Positions 9,467 to 17,470 are shown, counted from the first letter of the stretch. The stretch is 64,000 bases of DNA from an uncultured Algibacter sp. (GCF_947495925.1 NZ_CANMAU010000003.1:124001-188000); one strand, 5' to 3'. Notes: generated from the letters alone by a model not told the origin. Numbers and translations are program-made.

Positions 9467-9471
9467 TTTTT

Positions 9472-9870
9472 ATGGAAAAAAAGGATATCGAGACAAGAGA
9501 AGACGTATTTTTATTAGTGACTTCGTTTTATGATAAAGTAAGGAATGATGATGTATTAGGGCCTTTTTTTAATAATTTAATTGCAGATTGGGATAGCCAT
9601 ATTACTAAGCTAACTACATTTTGGGAATCGAGTTTATTTATGACACGAAAGCTCGAGCATAAATATCAAGGAGATCCTTTGGCTGCCCATGTTAAAGTTG
9701 ATAAGGATAATAACCAGTGCATCACAGAATTGCATTTTGGGTTATGGTTAAATCTTTGGTTTCAAACGATTGATGATCTTTTTGTGGGTGAATATGCTGA
9801 AAACGCCAAACGACGAGCTAGAAAAATGGGCACATTCTTATATCTTAAAATTTTCGAAGCAAGACAATAG
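9472..9870 (+). CDS. Group III truncated haemoglobin
   Basis: The 132-residue protein matches the group III truncated haemoglobin family. FYDKVRNDDVLGPFFN marks the start of the fold, WDSHITKLTTFWESSLFM the CD/E region, and HFGLWLNLWFQTIDDLF carries the likely proximal histidine. Members bind O2 or NO and are linked to microaerobic or nitrosative stress, but the physiological role is not settled. The ATG at 9472 follows a -7 box almost directly. The gene is divergent from the DUF2520 operon. Confidence 0.92.
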   Translation: MEKKDIETREDVFLLVTSFYDKVRNDDVLGPFFNNLIADWDSHITKLTTFWESSLFMTRKLEHKYQGDPLAAHVKVDKDNNQCITELHFGLWLNLWFQTIDDLFVGEYAENAKRRARKMGTFLYLKIFEARQ

Positions 9871-9956
9871 GAGTCATCATCTTAAATGCGCTTTAAACCT
9901 TGTAATTTAGCATGGTTTTTTAAATACTTTAACATGAAGGAATAAACATAAATCCT

Positions 9957-9964
9957 TAAATTTG
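9957..9964 (+). promoter_or_regulatory. -7 promoter element of ccsBA
   Basis: TAAATTTG matches TAnnTTTG and lies 26 bases before the preferred ATG at 9991. Confidence 0.6.
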
Positions 9965-9990
9965 CACGACCTCAAAAAAGGGTTGTGATT

Positions 9991-12900
9991 ATGCAAAAAA
10001 AACTAGCCAATATTTTCTTTTCTACAAGACTTACTGCTGTATTGTTTATATTGTTTGCTGCCGCTATGGCAACGGGTACATTTTTAGATTCAGGGCAAGA
10101 AACATCGCCTACGCCATATACTAGAAATTTGATTTACAATGCTTGGTGGTTTGAAGCCATTATGGTCTTTTTTATTATCAATTTTACTGGTAATATTTTT
10201 AGGTTTAGACTGTATTCCAAAGAAAAATGGGCCACTTTTATTTTACACATTTCCTTTATTTTTATTTTGCTAGGTGCTTTTATTACCCGCTATGCTAGTT
10301 TTGAAGGTATGATGCCCATAAGGGAAGGTGTCACAGAAAATACGTTTCTTTCGCAAAAAACCTATATCACTGCTTATATAGACGGTGATTATGAAATTGA
10401 GGGTGTAGCACAACGATTGCCTATTGAAAGAGAAGTTGATTTTTCGGGACGTTTAGAAAATAGTTTTAAAATAAACACGAAGTATAACCAACAACCAGTA
10501 ACGATTGAGTTAGAAAAATTCGTGGTTGGAGCAGAAGAAGATATTATTCCAGATGAAAATGGTGAAGATTATTTAAAAGTTGTGGAGGCAGGTTCAAACG
10601 GGCCGCATAATCACTTTTTAAAAGTAGGACAAGTACAGAGTATTCATAACGTTCTTTTTGCCTTAAATAAGCCAACAGATGGAGCCATAAATATTACTTA
10701 TAAAAATGATGAGTTGACCATTAATTCTCCTTTTGAAGGAGAATACATGACTATGGCAACACGCACGCAGGGTAAATTAGTAAAAGACAGTTTACAGCCT
10801 TTGTATTTGCGGTCCAGATATGTGATAGGGAATATGCAAATGGTGTTTCCAAAGCCTGTAACAAAAGGTGTTTTTGATATTGTAAAACCTTCAGTCTTGC
10901 TTAAAAGTGGAAATGAGGACGGGGTGAAATTAAGAGTAAGTACCAATGGAGAAACTAAAACCGTGGGGGTTTTAGGAGGAAAAGGAGTTAATGGCAGGTT
11001 TAAGCAAATTAGTGTTGGCGGATTGGATTTTGCCTTCAAATATGGGTCTAAAACTTTGGAATTACCGTTCTCTATAAAATTAAATGATTTTGAGGCCGAA
11101 CGTTACCCAGGTACGGAGCGCGGGTTTTCAGCCTTTTCAAGTGAGGTTACTGTTATCGACGAAAGAATGGATGATTTTGATTATAAAATATTCATGAATA
11201 ATATTTTGGATCATGATGGGTATCGCTTTTTTCAATCTGGTTTTGATCCAGATGAAAAGGGGACTATCCTTTCAGTAAATCATGATTACTGGGGAACTAT
11301 GTTAACCTACATAGGCTATTTTTTGTTATATTTTGGTTTGATGGCTATACTGTTTGTTAAGGGATCGCGATTTGGTGATTTAAAACGACATCTGGAGAAT
11401 GTAAAATCGAAAAAAGCTAAACTTAATGTCATTATAATTCTATTATTTGGTTTAAATGGCTTTGCTCAGGTGCATGGTCCAAATGATGGTCATAACCACA
11501 CAAAACCAACAAAAGCGCAAATTGATTCTATTTTAAAAGCTAATATTACTCCGAAAGAGCATGCCGATAAATTCGGTCATTTGGTGATTCAAGATTTAAG
11601 CGGACGTATGATGCCTGTGAATACTTACGCGTCTGAAATGCTTCGTAAACTGAGTAAGTCCGATACTTACGAAGATTTTGATGCTAATCAAGTTTTTCTT
11701 TCTATTCAAGAAAGTCCAATGCTTTGGTACAATGTACCAGTAATCTACCTTAAACCCAAAAAAGGAGATTCTATAAGACGTTTAATTGGTGTGCCAGAGG
11801 AAAACAAATATGTGGCCTTGGCAGACTTTTTTACTGATAAAGGGCAATATAAACTAGCGCCATTTTTAGATGAAGCTTATAAAGCTCAGATTCCTAATGG
11901 TTTTCAGAAAGAATTCAAAGAAACCGATCAACGCGTAAGCTTATTATATAACTCAATTGAGGGTATGTCATTAAAAGTCTTTCCTATACCTAATGATGAT
12001 AATAATAAGTGGATTTCAACATATGATTACAAACAAGACATTTCAGTAATTAAAGATTCTTTATATGGAAATTTTGTAAAGAATGGATTCAGGGCGTATT
12101 TGTTTACTTTAAACCAAGCGAAGCAATCAGGAGATTTTAAGGAGGCCGAAAAATTACTTAAAGCATTTAATAAAACACAGCATCGCTATGGAGGTGAAGT
12201 TATGCTTAGCGATGATAAGGTGAATACAGAGCTACTCTATAATAAATATGATATTTTTAAGAAGCTATTTAGTTGGTATTTGTACGCCGGTAGTCTATTG
12301 TTTGTTTTATTGATTGTGCAAATTTTTAACGATAAGCATAAGGCTGTAAATGTTGGAGTAACAGTATTTAAGTTTATTGTTTTAGGGCTGTTCTTGTTGC
12401 ATACGGCTGGACTTATTGTACGATGGTACATCTCTGGTCATGCGCCTTGGAGTGATGCTTACGAGTCTATGATTTACGTTGCTTGGGCAACTATGTTTTT
12501 TGGATTAGCTTTTGGTCGAAAAAGTGATTTAACAATTGCTTCTACTGCTTTTGTAACAGCTATGATTTTAATGATTGCCCATTGGAATTGGATGGATCCA
12601 GCCATTGCAAACCTGCAACCGGTTTTAAATAGCTATTGGCTCATGATACATGTAGCGGTTATTGTAGCAAGTTATGGTCCGTTTACGCTCGGAATGATTT
12701 TAGGCGTTGTGTCGTTATTACTTATGGTTTTTACAACTAAGGCGAACAAAGTTAAAATGGATTTAAATATTAAGGAATTAACCATTATTAATGAAATGTC
12801 TTTAACAGTTGGGTTAGTAATGTTAACTATAGGTAACTTTTTGGGAGGTATGTGGGCTAACGAAAGTTGGGGACGTTATTGGGGTTGGGATCCTAAAGAA

Positions 12901-13179
12901 ACCTGGGCTTTAATTAGTATTATGATTTACGCTTTTGTAATTCATATGCGTTTGGTGCCTGGACTTCGGGGTCGTTGGTTTTTTAACCTGATGTCCATTG
13001 TAGCCTTTTCAAGTATATTAATGACTTATTTTGGTGTGAACTTCTATTTGGCAGGATTACATAGTTATGCTAGTGGAGATCAGATTGTGAGCGTTAAATT
13101 TATTGGTATGGCCTGCGCAATTGTTGCTACACTTGGCTTTTTAGCTTATCGCGGATATGCTAAGTTTTATAAAAAGTAA
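9991..13179 (+). CDS. ccsBA: Fused cytochrome c biogenesis protein (ResB-CcsA type)
   Basis: System II cytochrome c maturation factor: it carries haem across the inner membrane and attaches it to CxxCH motifs of apocytochromes. The fusion has about 1062 residues, normal for Bacteroidota. The N-terminal ResB/CcsB half has several helices and a large periplasmic domain. A linker near residue 490 includes DGHNHTKPT. The C-terminal CcsA half has the tryptophan-rich haem-handling motif WGRYWGWDPKETWA near residue 965. ATG 9991 is preferred over GTG 9985 because the following sequence MQKKLANIFFSTRL is the usual family start. Likely client proteins in this window are the peroxidase at 51216-53036 and the haem-binding protein at 2890. 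Confidence 0.96.
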   Translation: MQKKLANIFFSTRLTAVLFILFAAAMATGTFLDSGQETSPTPYTRNLIYNAWWFEAIMVFFIINFTGNIFRFRLYSKEKWATFILHISFIFILLGAFITRYASFEGMMPIREGVTENTFLSQKTYITAYIDGDYEIEGVAQRLPIEREVDFSGRLENSFKINTKYNQQPVTIELEKFVVGAEEDIIPDENGEDYLKVVEAGSNGPHNHFLKVGQVQSIHNVLFALNKPTDGAINITYKNDELTINSPFEGEYMTMATRTQGKLVKDSLQPLYLRSRYVIGNMQMVFPKPVTKGVFDIVKPSVLLKSGNEDGVKLRVSTNGETKTVGVLGGKGVNGRFKQISVGGLDFAFKYGSKTLELPFSIKLNDFEAERYPGTERGFSAFSSEVTVIDERMDDFDYKIFMNNILDHDGYRFFQSGFDPDEKGTILSVNHDYWGTMLTYIGYFLLYFGLMAILFVKGSRFGDLKRHLENVKSKKAKLNVIIILLFGLNGFAQVHGPNDGHNHTKPTKAQIDSILKANITPKEHADKFGHLVIQDLSGRMMPVNTYASEMLRKLSKSDTYEDFDANQVFLSIQESPMLWYNVPVIYLKPKKGDSIRRLIGVPEENKYVALADFFTDKGQYKLAPFLDEAYKAQIPNGFQKEFKETDQRVSLLYNSIEGMSLKVFPIPNDDNNKWISTYDYKQDISVIKDSLYGNFVKNGFRAYLFTLNQAKQSGDFKEAEKLLKAFNKTQHRYGGEVMLSDDKVNTELLYNKYDIFKKLFSWYLYAGSLLFVLLIVQIFNDKHKAVNVGVTVFKFIVLGLFLLHTAGLIVRWYISGHAPWSDAYESMIYVAWATMFFGLAFGRKSDLTIASTAFVTAMILMIAHWNWMDPAIANLQPVLNSYWLMIHVAVIVASYGPFTLGMILGVVSLLLMVFTTKANKVKMDLNIKELTIINEMSLTVGLVMLTIGNFLGGMWANESWGRYWGWDPKETWALISIMIYAFVIHMRLVPGLRGRWFFNLMSIVAFSSILMTYFGVNFYLAGLHSYASGDQIVSVKFIGMACAIVATLGFLAYRGYAKFYKK

Positions 13180-13191
13180 GATTTTATTAGG

Positions 13192-13635
13192 GTGAATGAA
13201 ATTCAGAATAGACTAAGAGATTTAATGGAGCATGCTTCCAAGTTAATTTTAAATTATCAGGAATTTGAAATGTGCATAAAGCCTTCTCCTGAAAAATGGT
13301 CTAAGAAAGAAATTTTGGGACACCTGTTAGATTCAGGAATAAATAATCTTCAGCGATTCACAACGATTCAATTTGAATCAAAACCATTTAAAATAGATCC
13401 TTATAGTCAGAAAGGTTTAGTTGATTCAAATGATTATCAAAACTCGAATACTATAGAGCTATTAGAATTTTGGATAGCTATAAATAGAAGAATAATACAT
13501 GTGTTCGGTATCCAGACTCAAACAACTTTAAACTTTGAAATTGTTTTGCCTAATGGAGATAAGTCTGATTTAAAATTTTTGATGATAGATTATGTAGATC
13601 ACCTTGAGCATCATTTAAATCAAATTTTGGCTTAG
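13192..13635 (+). CDS. DinB-family protein
   Basis: The 147-residue protein has the four-helix DinB/YfiT pattern: an N-terminal helix, SPEKWSKKEILGHLLDSGINNLQRF, and a C-terminal DYVDHLEHHLNQIL. The histidines of HLLDS and of DHLEHHLNQ are at the metal-binding positions. DinB proteins include thiol transferases that use bacillithiol or mycothiol, which fits an organism with bsh genes, although the substrate is unknown. The start is GTG at 13192; a nearby ATG is out of frame. It begins 12 bases after ccsBA and is probably cotranscribed. Confidence 0.8.
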   Translation: MNEIQNRLRDLMEHASKLILNYQEFEMCIKPSPEKWSKKEILGHLLDSGINNLQRFTTIQFESKPFKIDPYSQKGLVDSNDYQNSNTIELLEFWIAINRRIIHVFGIQTQTTLNFEIVLPNGDKSDLKFLMIDYVDHLEHHLNQILA

Positions 13636-13638
13636 GCC

Positions 13639-14361
13639 TTATTTCCCAATTATCCCAGAAACATAGTCATAGCCCAAACCAAAAGTGATGGCTAATCCAA
13701 AGCTAAGCAGGGTGCCAATTAAAATATATTCGGTGAGTTTACGGTCTTTAGCTTTGGAAAGATCTCCAAATCTAAATACTGATTTTGCTGCAATTAAAAA
13801 TCCAACGCCTTCCCAATGATTGGTAATAATAAAAGCGAATACAAACAAACGTTCTAGCATGCCAATATAGGCACCTGCATTTTCTAAGGAAGCCTCTTCG
13901 GTGTATTCTTTTAAGTCCCATTTAGAGATTAAGGTTTTCATAATGATAGATGAGACTTTAGTAATACATAGTACGGCGGTTATAAATAGTAGCGTTTTAG
14001 AATTAAATAACAGATTTAAGCTAAATACATAAGGTTCGTAAAGTTGAATAACAACCGCTATAACTATAAGGTGAGCTATTTGATCTAACCCGAATAGGAG
14101 TCTGTTATTAATATGTGATTTTAGGTTTAGTTTAATGATATCTATAATTAAATGAGATAGAGCTATAATGAGAATTCCAAGCCAATATTTAAAATTGAAT
14201 TGTAAAACTATAATTAGTGCACAGGTATGAACCAATACATGCCAATATAAATATTTTGATTTGTGTTTATGTATTTCTTTGTGCAGTACCCATTTTTGAG
14301 GTTGTAAAATGAAGTCGCCTATAACATGGGCAAGAATTAATGAAATGGCTAAGTTTAACAT
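13639..14361 (-). CDS. DUF3307 integral membrane protein, partner of SatD
   Basis: The 240-residue protein is mostly hydrophobic helices. Four i/i+4 pairs of His/Asp are visible: H12-D16 (AHVIGDF), H41-H45 (WHVLVHT), H70-D74 (SHLIIDI) and D93-H97 (LDQIAHL). They fall in or beside the first helices and look like an intramembrane metal site, a layout reminiscent of the DUF457 membrane hydrolase group. The start codon lies inside the end of the satD-like gene (7-base overlap), so the two are coupled. The biochemical role is unknown; a sensor, hydrolase or effector of the upstream protein are all possible. Confidence 0.85.
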   Translation of the reverse strand: MLNLAISLILAHVIGDFILQPQKWVLHKEIHKHKSKYLYWHVLVHTCALIIVLQFNFKYWLGILIIALSHLIIDIIKLNLKSHINNRLLFGLDQIAHLIVIAVVIQLYEPYVFSLNLLFNSKTLLFITAVLCITKVSSIIMKTLISKWDLKEYTEEASLENAGAYIGMLERLFVFAFIITNHWEGVGFLIAAKSVFRFGDLSKAKDRKLTEYILIGTLLSFGLAITFGLGYDYVSGIIGK

Positions 14362-14957
14362 AAGGTTGTTATTTGGGTTTTATAATAGTCTAGTAGTTTA
14401 GATAATTCATCGAAACCAGCACGTTTAAGGCCTTGGCTAATATTACCTTGAGTTTTATTTAGTTTTTTAGCCAATGCTTTTTGGTTTAATTGTGGGTTTT
14501 CAAGAGCTATTTTTACTAGGTTAGCAGAAGTACTTGTCCAGTAGTTTGTAGTTAGCTGCGCTAATTCTAGCATAATATTTATTTGAATATCAAAGGATTC
14601 AAAAGGTGATTTTAGTGCCAGTGTTGTTTTTTTTAAAGCCTCAAAGCATTCACCAGAATTGACAAAAGCGGAGCCATTGGATTCTGTGATTTTTTCGGAA
14701 GCATAAGTTTTGTCTCCTATTCCAATTGCAAGTCTAACATCTAAGTTTTTATATTGTTTTATAGTGGCTTTAATTAGAAAAGATGCTCTGAGAGCTTCAG
14801 TCGTAGGTATTTCTAATTGAAAACTGTCCCCTCGGTAAATTTCCCATTGTTTAGGTGTGTTACCGAAATTGTTTAAAACTGATTTAAGTGTAGCTAACCA
14901 AGCTTGAGGCGAGCTATCCTTTGAGTTAATAATATCACCAGTTATTATACTTGTCAT
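14355..14957 (-). CDS. SatD-family protein: cyclase-like palm domain plus C-terminal HTH
   Basis: The 200-residue protein resembles the SatD family. By eye, residues 1-110 follow the order of class III nucleotide-cyclase landmarks: ITGDIINS with Asp8, YRGDSFQLEI with Asp44, RLAIGIG at 75-81, and SNGSAFVNSGECFEAL at 93-108. The usual transition-state Arg four residues after Asn100 is Cys104, so catalysis is uncertain. Residues about 145-185 (NQKALAKKLNKTQGNISQGLKRAG) form a helix-turn-helix. It overlaps the DUF3307 gene by 7 bases. Its promoter has a -33/-7 pair, and repeats lie immediately upstream, which suggests autoregulation. The cyclase comparison is my own inference. Confidence 0.8.
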   Translation of the reverse strand: MTSIITGDIINSKDSSPQAWLATLKSVLNNFGNTPKQWEIYRGDSFQLEIPTTEALRASFLIKATIKQYKNLDVRLAIGIGDKTYASEKITESNGSAFVNSGECFEALKKTTLALKSPFESFDIQINIMLELAQLTTNYWTSTSANLVKIALENPQLNQKALAKKLNKTQGNISQGLKRAGFDELSKLLDYYKTQITTLC

Positions 14958-14980
14958 GTGTTATTTAACTAAAATAAACT

Positions 14981-15011
14981 CAAATGTATTGTTTTTATTT
15001 TGAAAATCAAA
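14981..15011 (-). promoter_or_regulatory. Promoter of the satD-DUF3307 operon
   Basis: On the minus strand TTTG (15011-15008) and TACATTTG (14988-14981) are separated by 19 bases. This is a good Bacteroidota -33/-7 pair, 23 bases before the SatD start codon. Confidence 0.65.
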
Positions 15012-15014
15012 AAA

Positions 15015-15050
15015 TATTAGTTAATTAGCTAATAAATAAAAATATTAGCT
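15015..15050. repeat. TATTAG/ATTAGCT repeat cluster, candidate operator
   Basis: TATTAG at 15015-15020 and CTAATA at 15029-15034 form an inverted repeat around the palindrome TTAGCTAA (15025-15032). ATTAGCT occurs at 15024-15030 and again at 15044-15050, exactly 20 bases apart. The cluster lies just upstream of the satD -33 box and between the two divergent promoters. Confidence 0.5.
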
Positions 15051-15076
15051 TTTAAGATTATAAATGAAAATATAGG

Positions 15077-15104
15077 TTGCTAAGGCAATATTCTAATATC
15101 TTTG
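15077..15104 (+). promoter_or_regulatory. Promoter of mscL
   Basis: TTG (15077-15079) and TATCTTTG (15097-15104) are separated by 17 bases. The -7 box ends 24 bases before the ATG at 15129. The TTG start at 15102 would lie inside this box, which argues for the ATG. Confidence 0.6.
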
Positions 15105-15128
15105 CTAAAAGAAAGTAAATATAAAAAG

Positions 15129-15572
15129 ATGAAGTTGTTTAAAGAGTTTAAGGAATTTGCGGTAAAAGGGAATATGATGGATATGGCCATAGGTATAATT
15201 ATTGGTGCCTCATTTAATAAGGTGATTGATGTGCTGGTAAAAAAAGTGTTATTACCACCATTATCTTTAATGACAGATGGCGTAAATATGAATAGTAAAC
15301 GTATTATTTTAAAGGATGCTGTTATTGATTCTTCTGGAACAACTTTAAAAGATGAAGTGGCTATTGGTTATGGCGCCTTTGGAGAAGCCTTTTTAGATTT
15401 TATTATAATAGGGTTCACTGTTTTTATAGTGGTTAAGTTTATGAATAGGTTAAGAAATAAATCGCAAGACACTAAAGATGAGACAGTGGCTACTCCAAAG
15501 GATATTGAATTATTATCTAAATTGACCAACCTTATGGAAGAACAAAACGCACTACTTAAATTTAAAAAATAG
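15129..15572 (+). CDS. mscL: Large-conductance mechanosensitive channel
   Basis: MscL opens under hypoosmotic membrane tension to release solutes. From the ATG at 15129 the product has 147 residues, close to the family norm. The N-terminal amphipathic helix is LFKEFKEFAVKGNMMDMAIGIIIGASFNKVID. A periplasmic loop with AVIDSSG follows, then the second membrane helix (AFLDFIIIGFTVFIVVKF) and a C-terminal helical tail (ELLSKLTNLMEEQNALL). The frame extends upstream to a TTG at 15102, but that codon is part of the promoter. It is divergent from satD across a repeat-containing region. Confidence 0.95.
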   Translation: MKLFKEFKEFAVKGNMMDMAIGIIIGASFNKVIDVLVKKVLLPPLSLMTDGVNMNSKRIILKDAVIDSSGTTLKDEVAIGYGAFGEAFLDFIIIGFTVFIVVKFMNRLRNKSQDTKDETVATPKDIELLSKLTNLMEEQNALLKFKK

Positions 15573-15583
15573 ATACTTTCGTT

Positions 15584-15736
15584 ATGGCTAAGAAAGGAAG
15601 AGAAAAAAATACTAAAAATAAAGCGAAGCATTCTAGATTGATGGATCAGAAGAAAAACAGGAAAAAGGCAGAGGAAGCTTTACGCAAAGAAAGATTAAAA
15701 GCAATAGTGCAAAAAGCAAACAACGAAAAGACTTAA
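15584..15736 (+). CDS. Small basic protein (50 residues), unknown
   Basis: The ORF starts with ATG 11 bases after the mscL stop and encodes 50 residues. It is very rich in Lys and Arg, starts MAKKGREKNTKNKAKHSR and has a C-terminal helical stretch EEALRKERLKAIVQKANN. The close spacing suggests cotranscription with mscL. The composition would suit a ribosome- or nucleic-acid-associated peptide, but I do not recognise a family. Its stop overlaps by 4 bases the end of the convergent HAD gene. Confidence 0.65.
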   Translation: MAKKGREKNTKNKAKHSRLMDQKKNRKKAEEALRKERLKAIVQKANNEKT

Positions 15737-16389
15737 AACAAATTATTGATTTTACTGAAGGTTATATCTTTAAAATCTGAAATAACCATATTAGCTTTAC
15801 TATAGTCTTGATTTTTTGAGTGAAAACTATCATAGCCTACACAATAAATTCCAGCTCCTTTAGCAGCTTCAATACCATTAGTAGAATCTTCTATGACTAT
15901 ACATTCTTCTTTTTCAAAACCTGTGGCTTCAGCAGCTCTAATGAATATTTCAGGATGAGGTTTAGATTCTTTGAGGTCACCACCACTTAATTTAGCTACA
16001 AAATATTGATTCAAATCAAATCGCTCAAAAATTTGATTAATACTGGTCATAGCCGCCGAAGAAGCCAAAACTAAGGTTAATCCATTTTTATGATACTCTT
16101 TTATTAAATCTAACACGCCATCAATAAGTCCAAGGTCAGAATTACTATAAAAAAAATGTTTATAATGCTTTCGTTTTAATGCTACTAAGGTTTCAGGAGT
16201 TTCCTTAAGATTAAAATGATCACAAAGGCGTTTGCAAATATTTATGGTGGATTGCCCAGTGAACGATTCGTATAACTCTGTTGATACATCAATTCCAACT
16301 TCATCGAACATATCATGATATGCTTTATTGTGCATGGGTTCGCTATCAATTATAACGCCATCCATATCAAAAATAACAGCCTTTAGCAT
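15733..16389 (-). CDS. HAD-family phosphatase, beta-phosphoglucomutase-like
   Basis: The 218-residue protein belongs to HAD subfamily IA with a helical C1 cap. Motif I is FDMDGVIIDSEP at residues 7-18 with the nucleophile Asp8 and acid/base Asp10. Motif II is LASSA near residue 110, motif III includes KLSGGDLKESKPHPEIF, and motif IV is CIVIEDSTNGIEAAKGAG. The set matches sugar-phosphate phosphatases or beta-phosphoglucomutase-type enzymes. The substrate cannot be told from sequence. It is convergent with the small basic ORF. Confidence 0.92.
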   Translation of the reverse strand: MLKAVIFDMDGVIIDSEPMHNKAYHDMFDEVGIDVSTELYESFTGQSTINICKRLCDHFNLKETPETLVALKRKHYKHFFYSNSDLGLIDGVLDLIKEYHKNGLTLVLASSAAMTSINQIFERFDLNQYFVAKLSGGDLKESKPHPEIFIRAAEATGFEKEECIVIEDSTNGIEAAKGAGIYCVGYDSFHSKNQDYSKANMVISDFKDITFSKINNLF

Positions 16390-16576
16390 CCTTAAATTTT
16401 TATGCGAATATATAAGAATTCATTTCAACAACCTAAACCCATTATGTAAATTGTAATCACTAATTTCGCATAAGTTTTAACAGGAATATAACGATTCAAA
16501 ATAACTTAAATCTATCAAAACAAAATCAAAATTTCATATAAAGAATAAGCATAAATCGGGGTACGACTTAAATGCA

Positions 16577-17392
16577 TTGTGCGATTTATATCCAGAGTTA
16601 GAGCCTTTTGTTTATGAAAATAATTACCAAAATAAAACAATTGATTTTGCTCAGCCAGAAGCTATTAAAGCGCTAAATAAAGCATTGTTGTTAAAGTATT
16701 ATAATATTAAATTTTGGGACTTCCCAGATGCTAATTTATGTCCACCAATACCTGGGCGTGTTGATTATATTCATCATATAGCTGATGTGTTAAAAGAGTC
16801 GGGAATCAATAATAGTATTAATGTTTTAGATATTGGTACAGGAGCAACTTGTATTTATCCACTTTTGGGAAACGCCGAATATGGTTGGAATTTTACTGGA
16901 ACTGATATTGATAAGGTTTCTTTAAAAAACGCTCAAGATATTATTGACAAAAATAGGTTAAATGCTAGCATTAAATTGCGGTTACAAAAAGACAGTGCTC
17001 ATATTTTAGAAGGAATTATTCTTGATACAGATGTATTTTCAATTTCCATCTGTAATCCACCATTTTATAAATCTGAACAGGAGGCGCTTGAAGCGACCTC
17101 AAAAAAGCTAAAAGGTCTGAACAAAGAAGGGCAGAAGCACGTACGTAATTTTTCAGGTAAAAGCAATGAGCTTTGGTATAAAGGAGGGGAGAAAGCTTTT
17201 ATTCATAACTATTTATATGAAAGCTCATTATTTAAAGACCAATGTAAGTGGTTTACAACCTTAGTTTCTAAAAAAGATTTGGTAAAAGGCATGTATAGTT
17301 CCCTTAACAAACTTGGTGCGTCAGAGATCAAAATCATTAATATGGAACAGGGTAATAAAATATCTCGTATTGTTGCTTGGACGTTTCAATAG
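16577..17392 (+). CDS. rlmF: 23S rRNA (adenine-N6)-methyltransferase RlmF, N-terminus uncertain
   Basis: RlmF methylates A1618 of 23S rRNA (E. coli numbering) using SAM. The SAM site is VLDIGTGATCIYPLLG, the catalytic NPPF motif appears as SICNPPFYKSEQEA, and a C-terminal WFTTLVSKK segment is typical. The first usable start is TTG at 16577, which gives 271 residues. However, the conserved N-terminal motif HxxNKHKSGYDLNAL is encoded in the same frame from 16535. That frame is open back to a stop at 16502-16504 and contains no ATG, GTG or TTG before 16577. The gene may use a rare start or carry a small indel. Confidence 0.85.
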   Translation: MCDLYPELEPFVYENNYQNKTIDFAQPEAIKALNKALLLKYYNIKFWDFPDANLCPPIPGRVDYIHHIADVLKESGINNSINVLDIGTGATCIYPLLGNAEYGWNFTGTDIDKVSLKNAQDIIDKNRLNASIKLRLQKDSAHILEGIILDTDVFSISICNPPFYKSEQEALEATSKKLKGLNKEGQKHVRNFSGKSNELWYKGGEKAFIHNYLYESSLFKDQCKWFTTLVSKKDLVKGMYSSLNKLGASEIKIINMEQGNKISRIVAWTFQ

Positions 17393-17406
17393 ATTTAAAA
17401 GAACGT

Positions 17407-17436
17407 AAAAAGGGAACTCCTTAGAGTTCCCTTTTT
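17407..17436. terminator. Bidirectional intrinsic terminator
   Basis: A perfect 13-bp stem (17407-17419 with 17424-17436) with loop CTTA is flanked by A and T runs. It serves both rlmF and the convergent SLC13 gene. Confidence 0.9.
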
Positions 17437-17470
17437 AACATGTATAAACATTATCTATTAAAAAAATAGA

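Noticed and set aside
10698-11039. Leftward 113-codon ORF inside ccsBA
   Set aside because: Antisense shadow of the coding frame with a Pro/Ser-rich, unstructured product.
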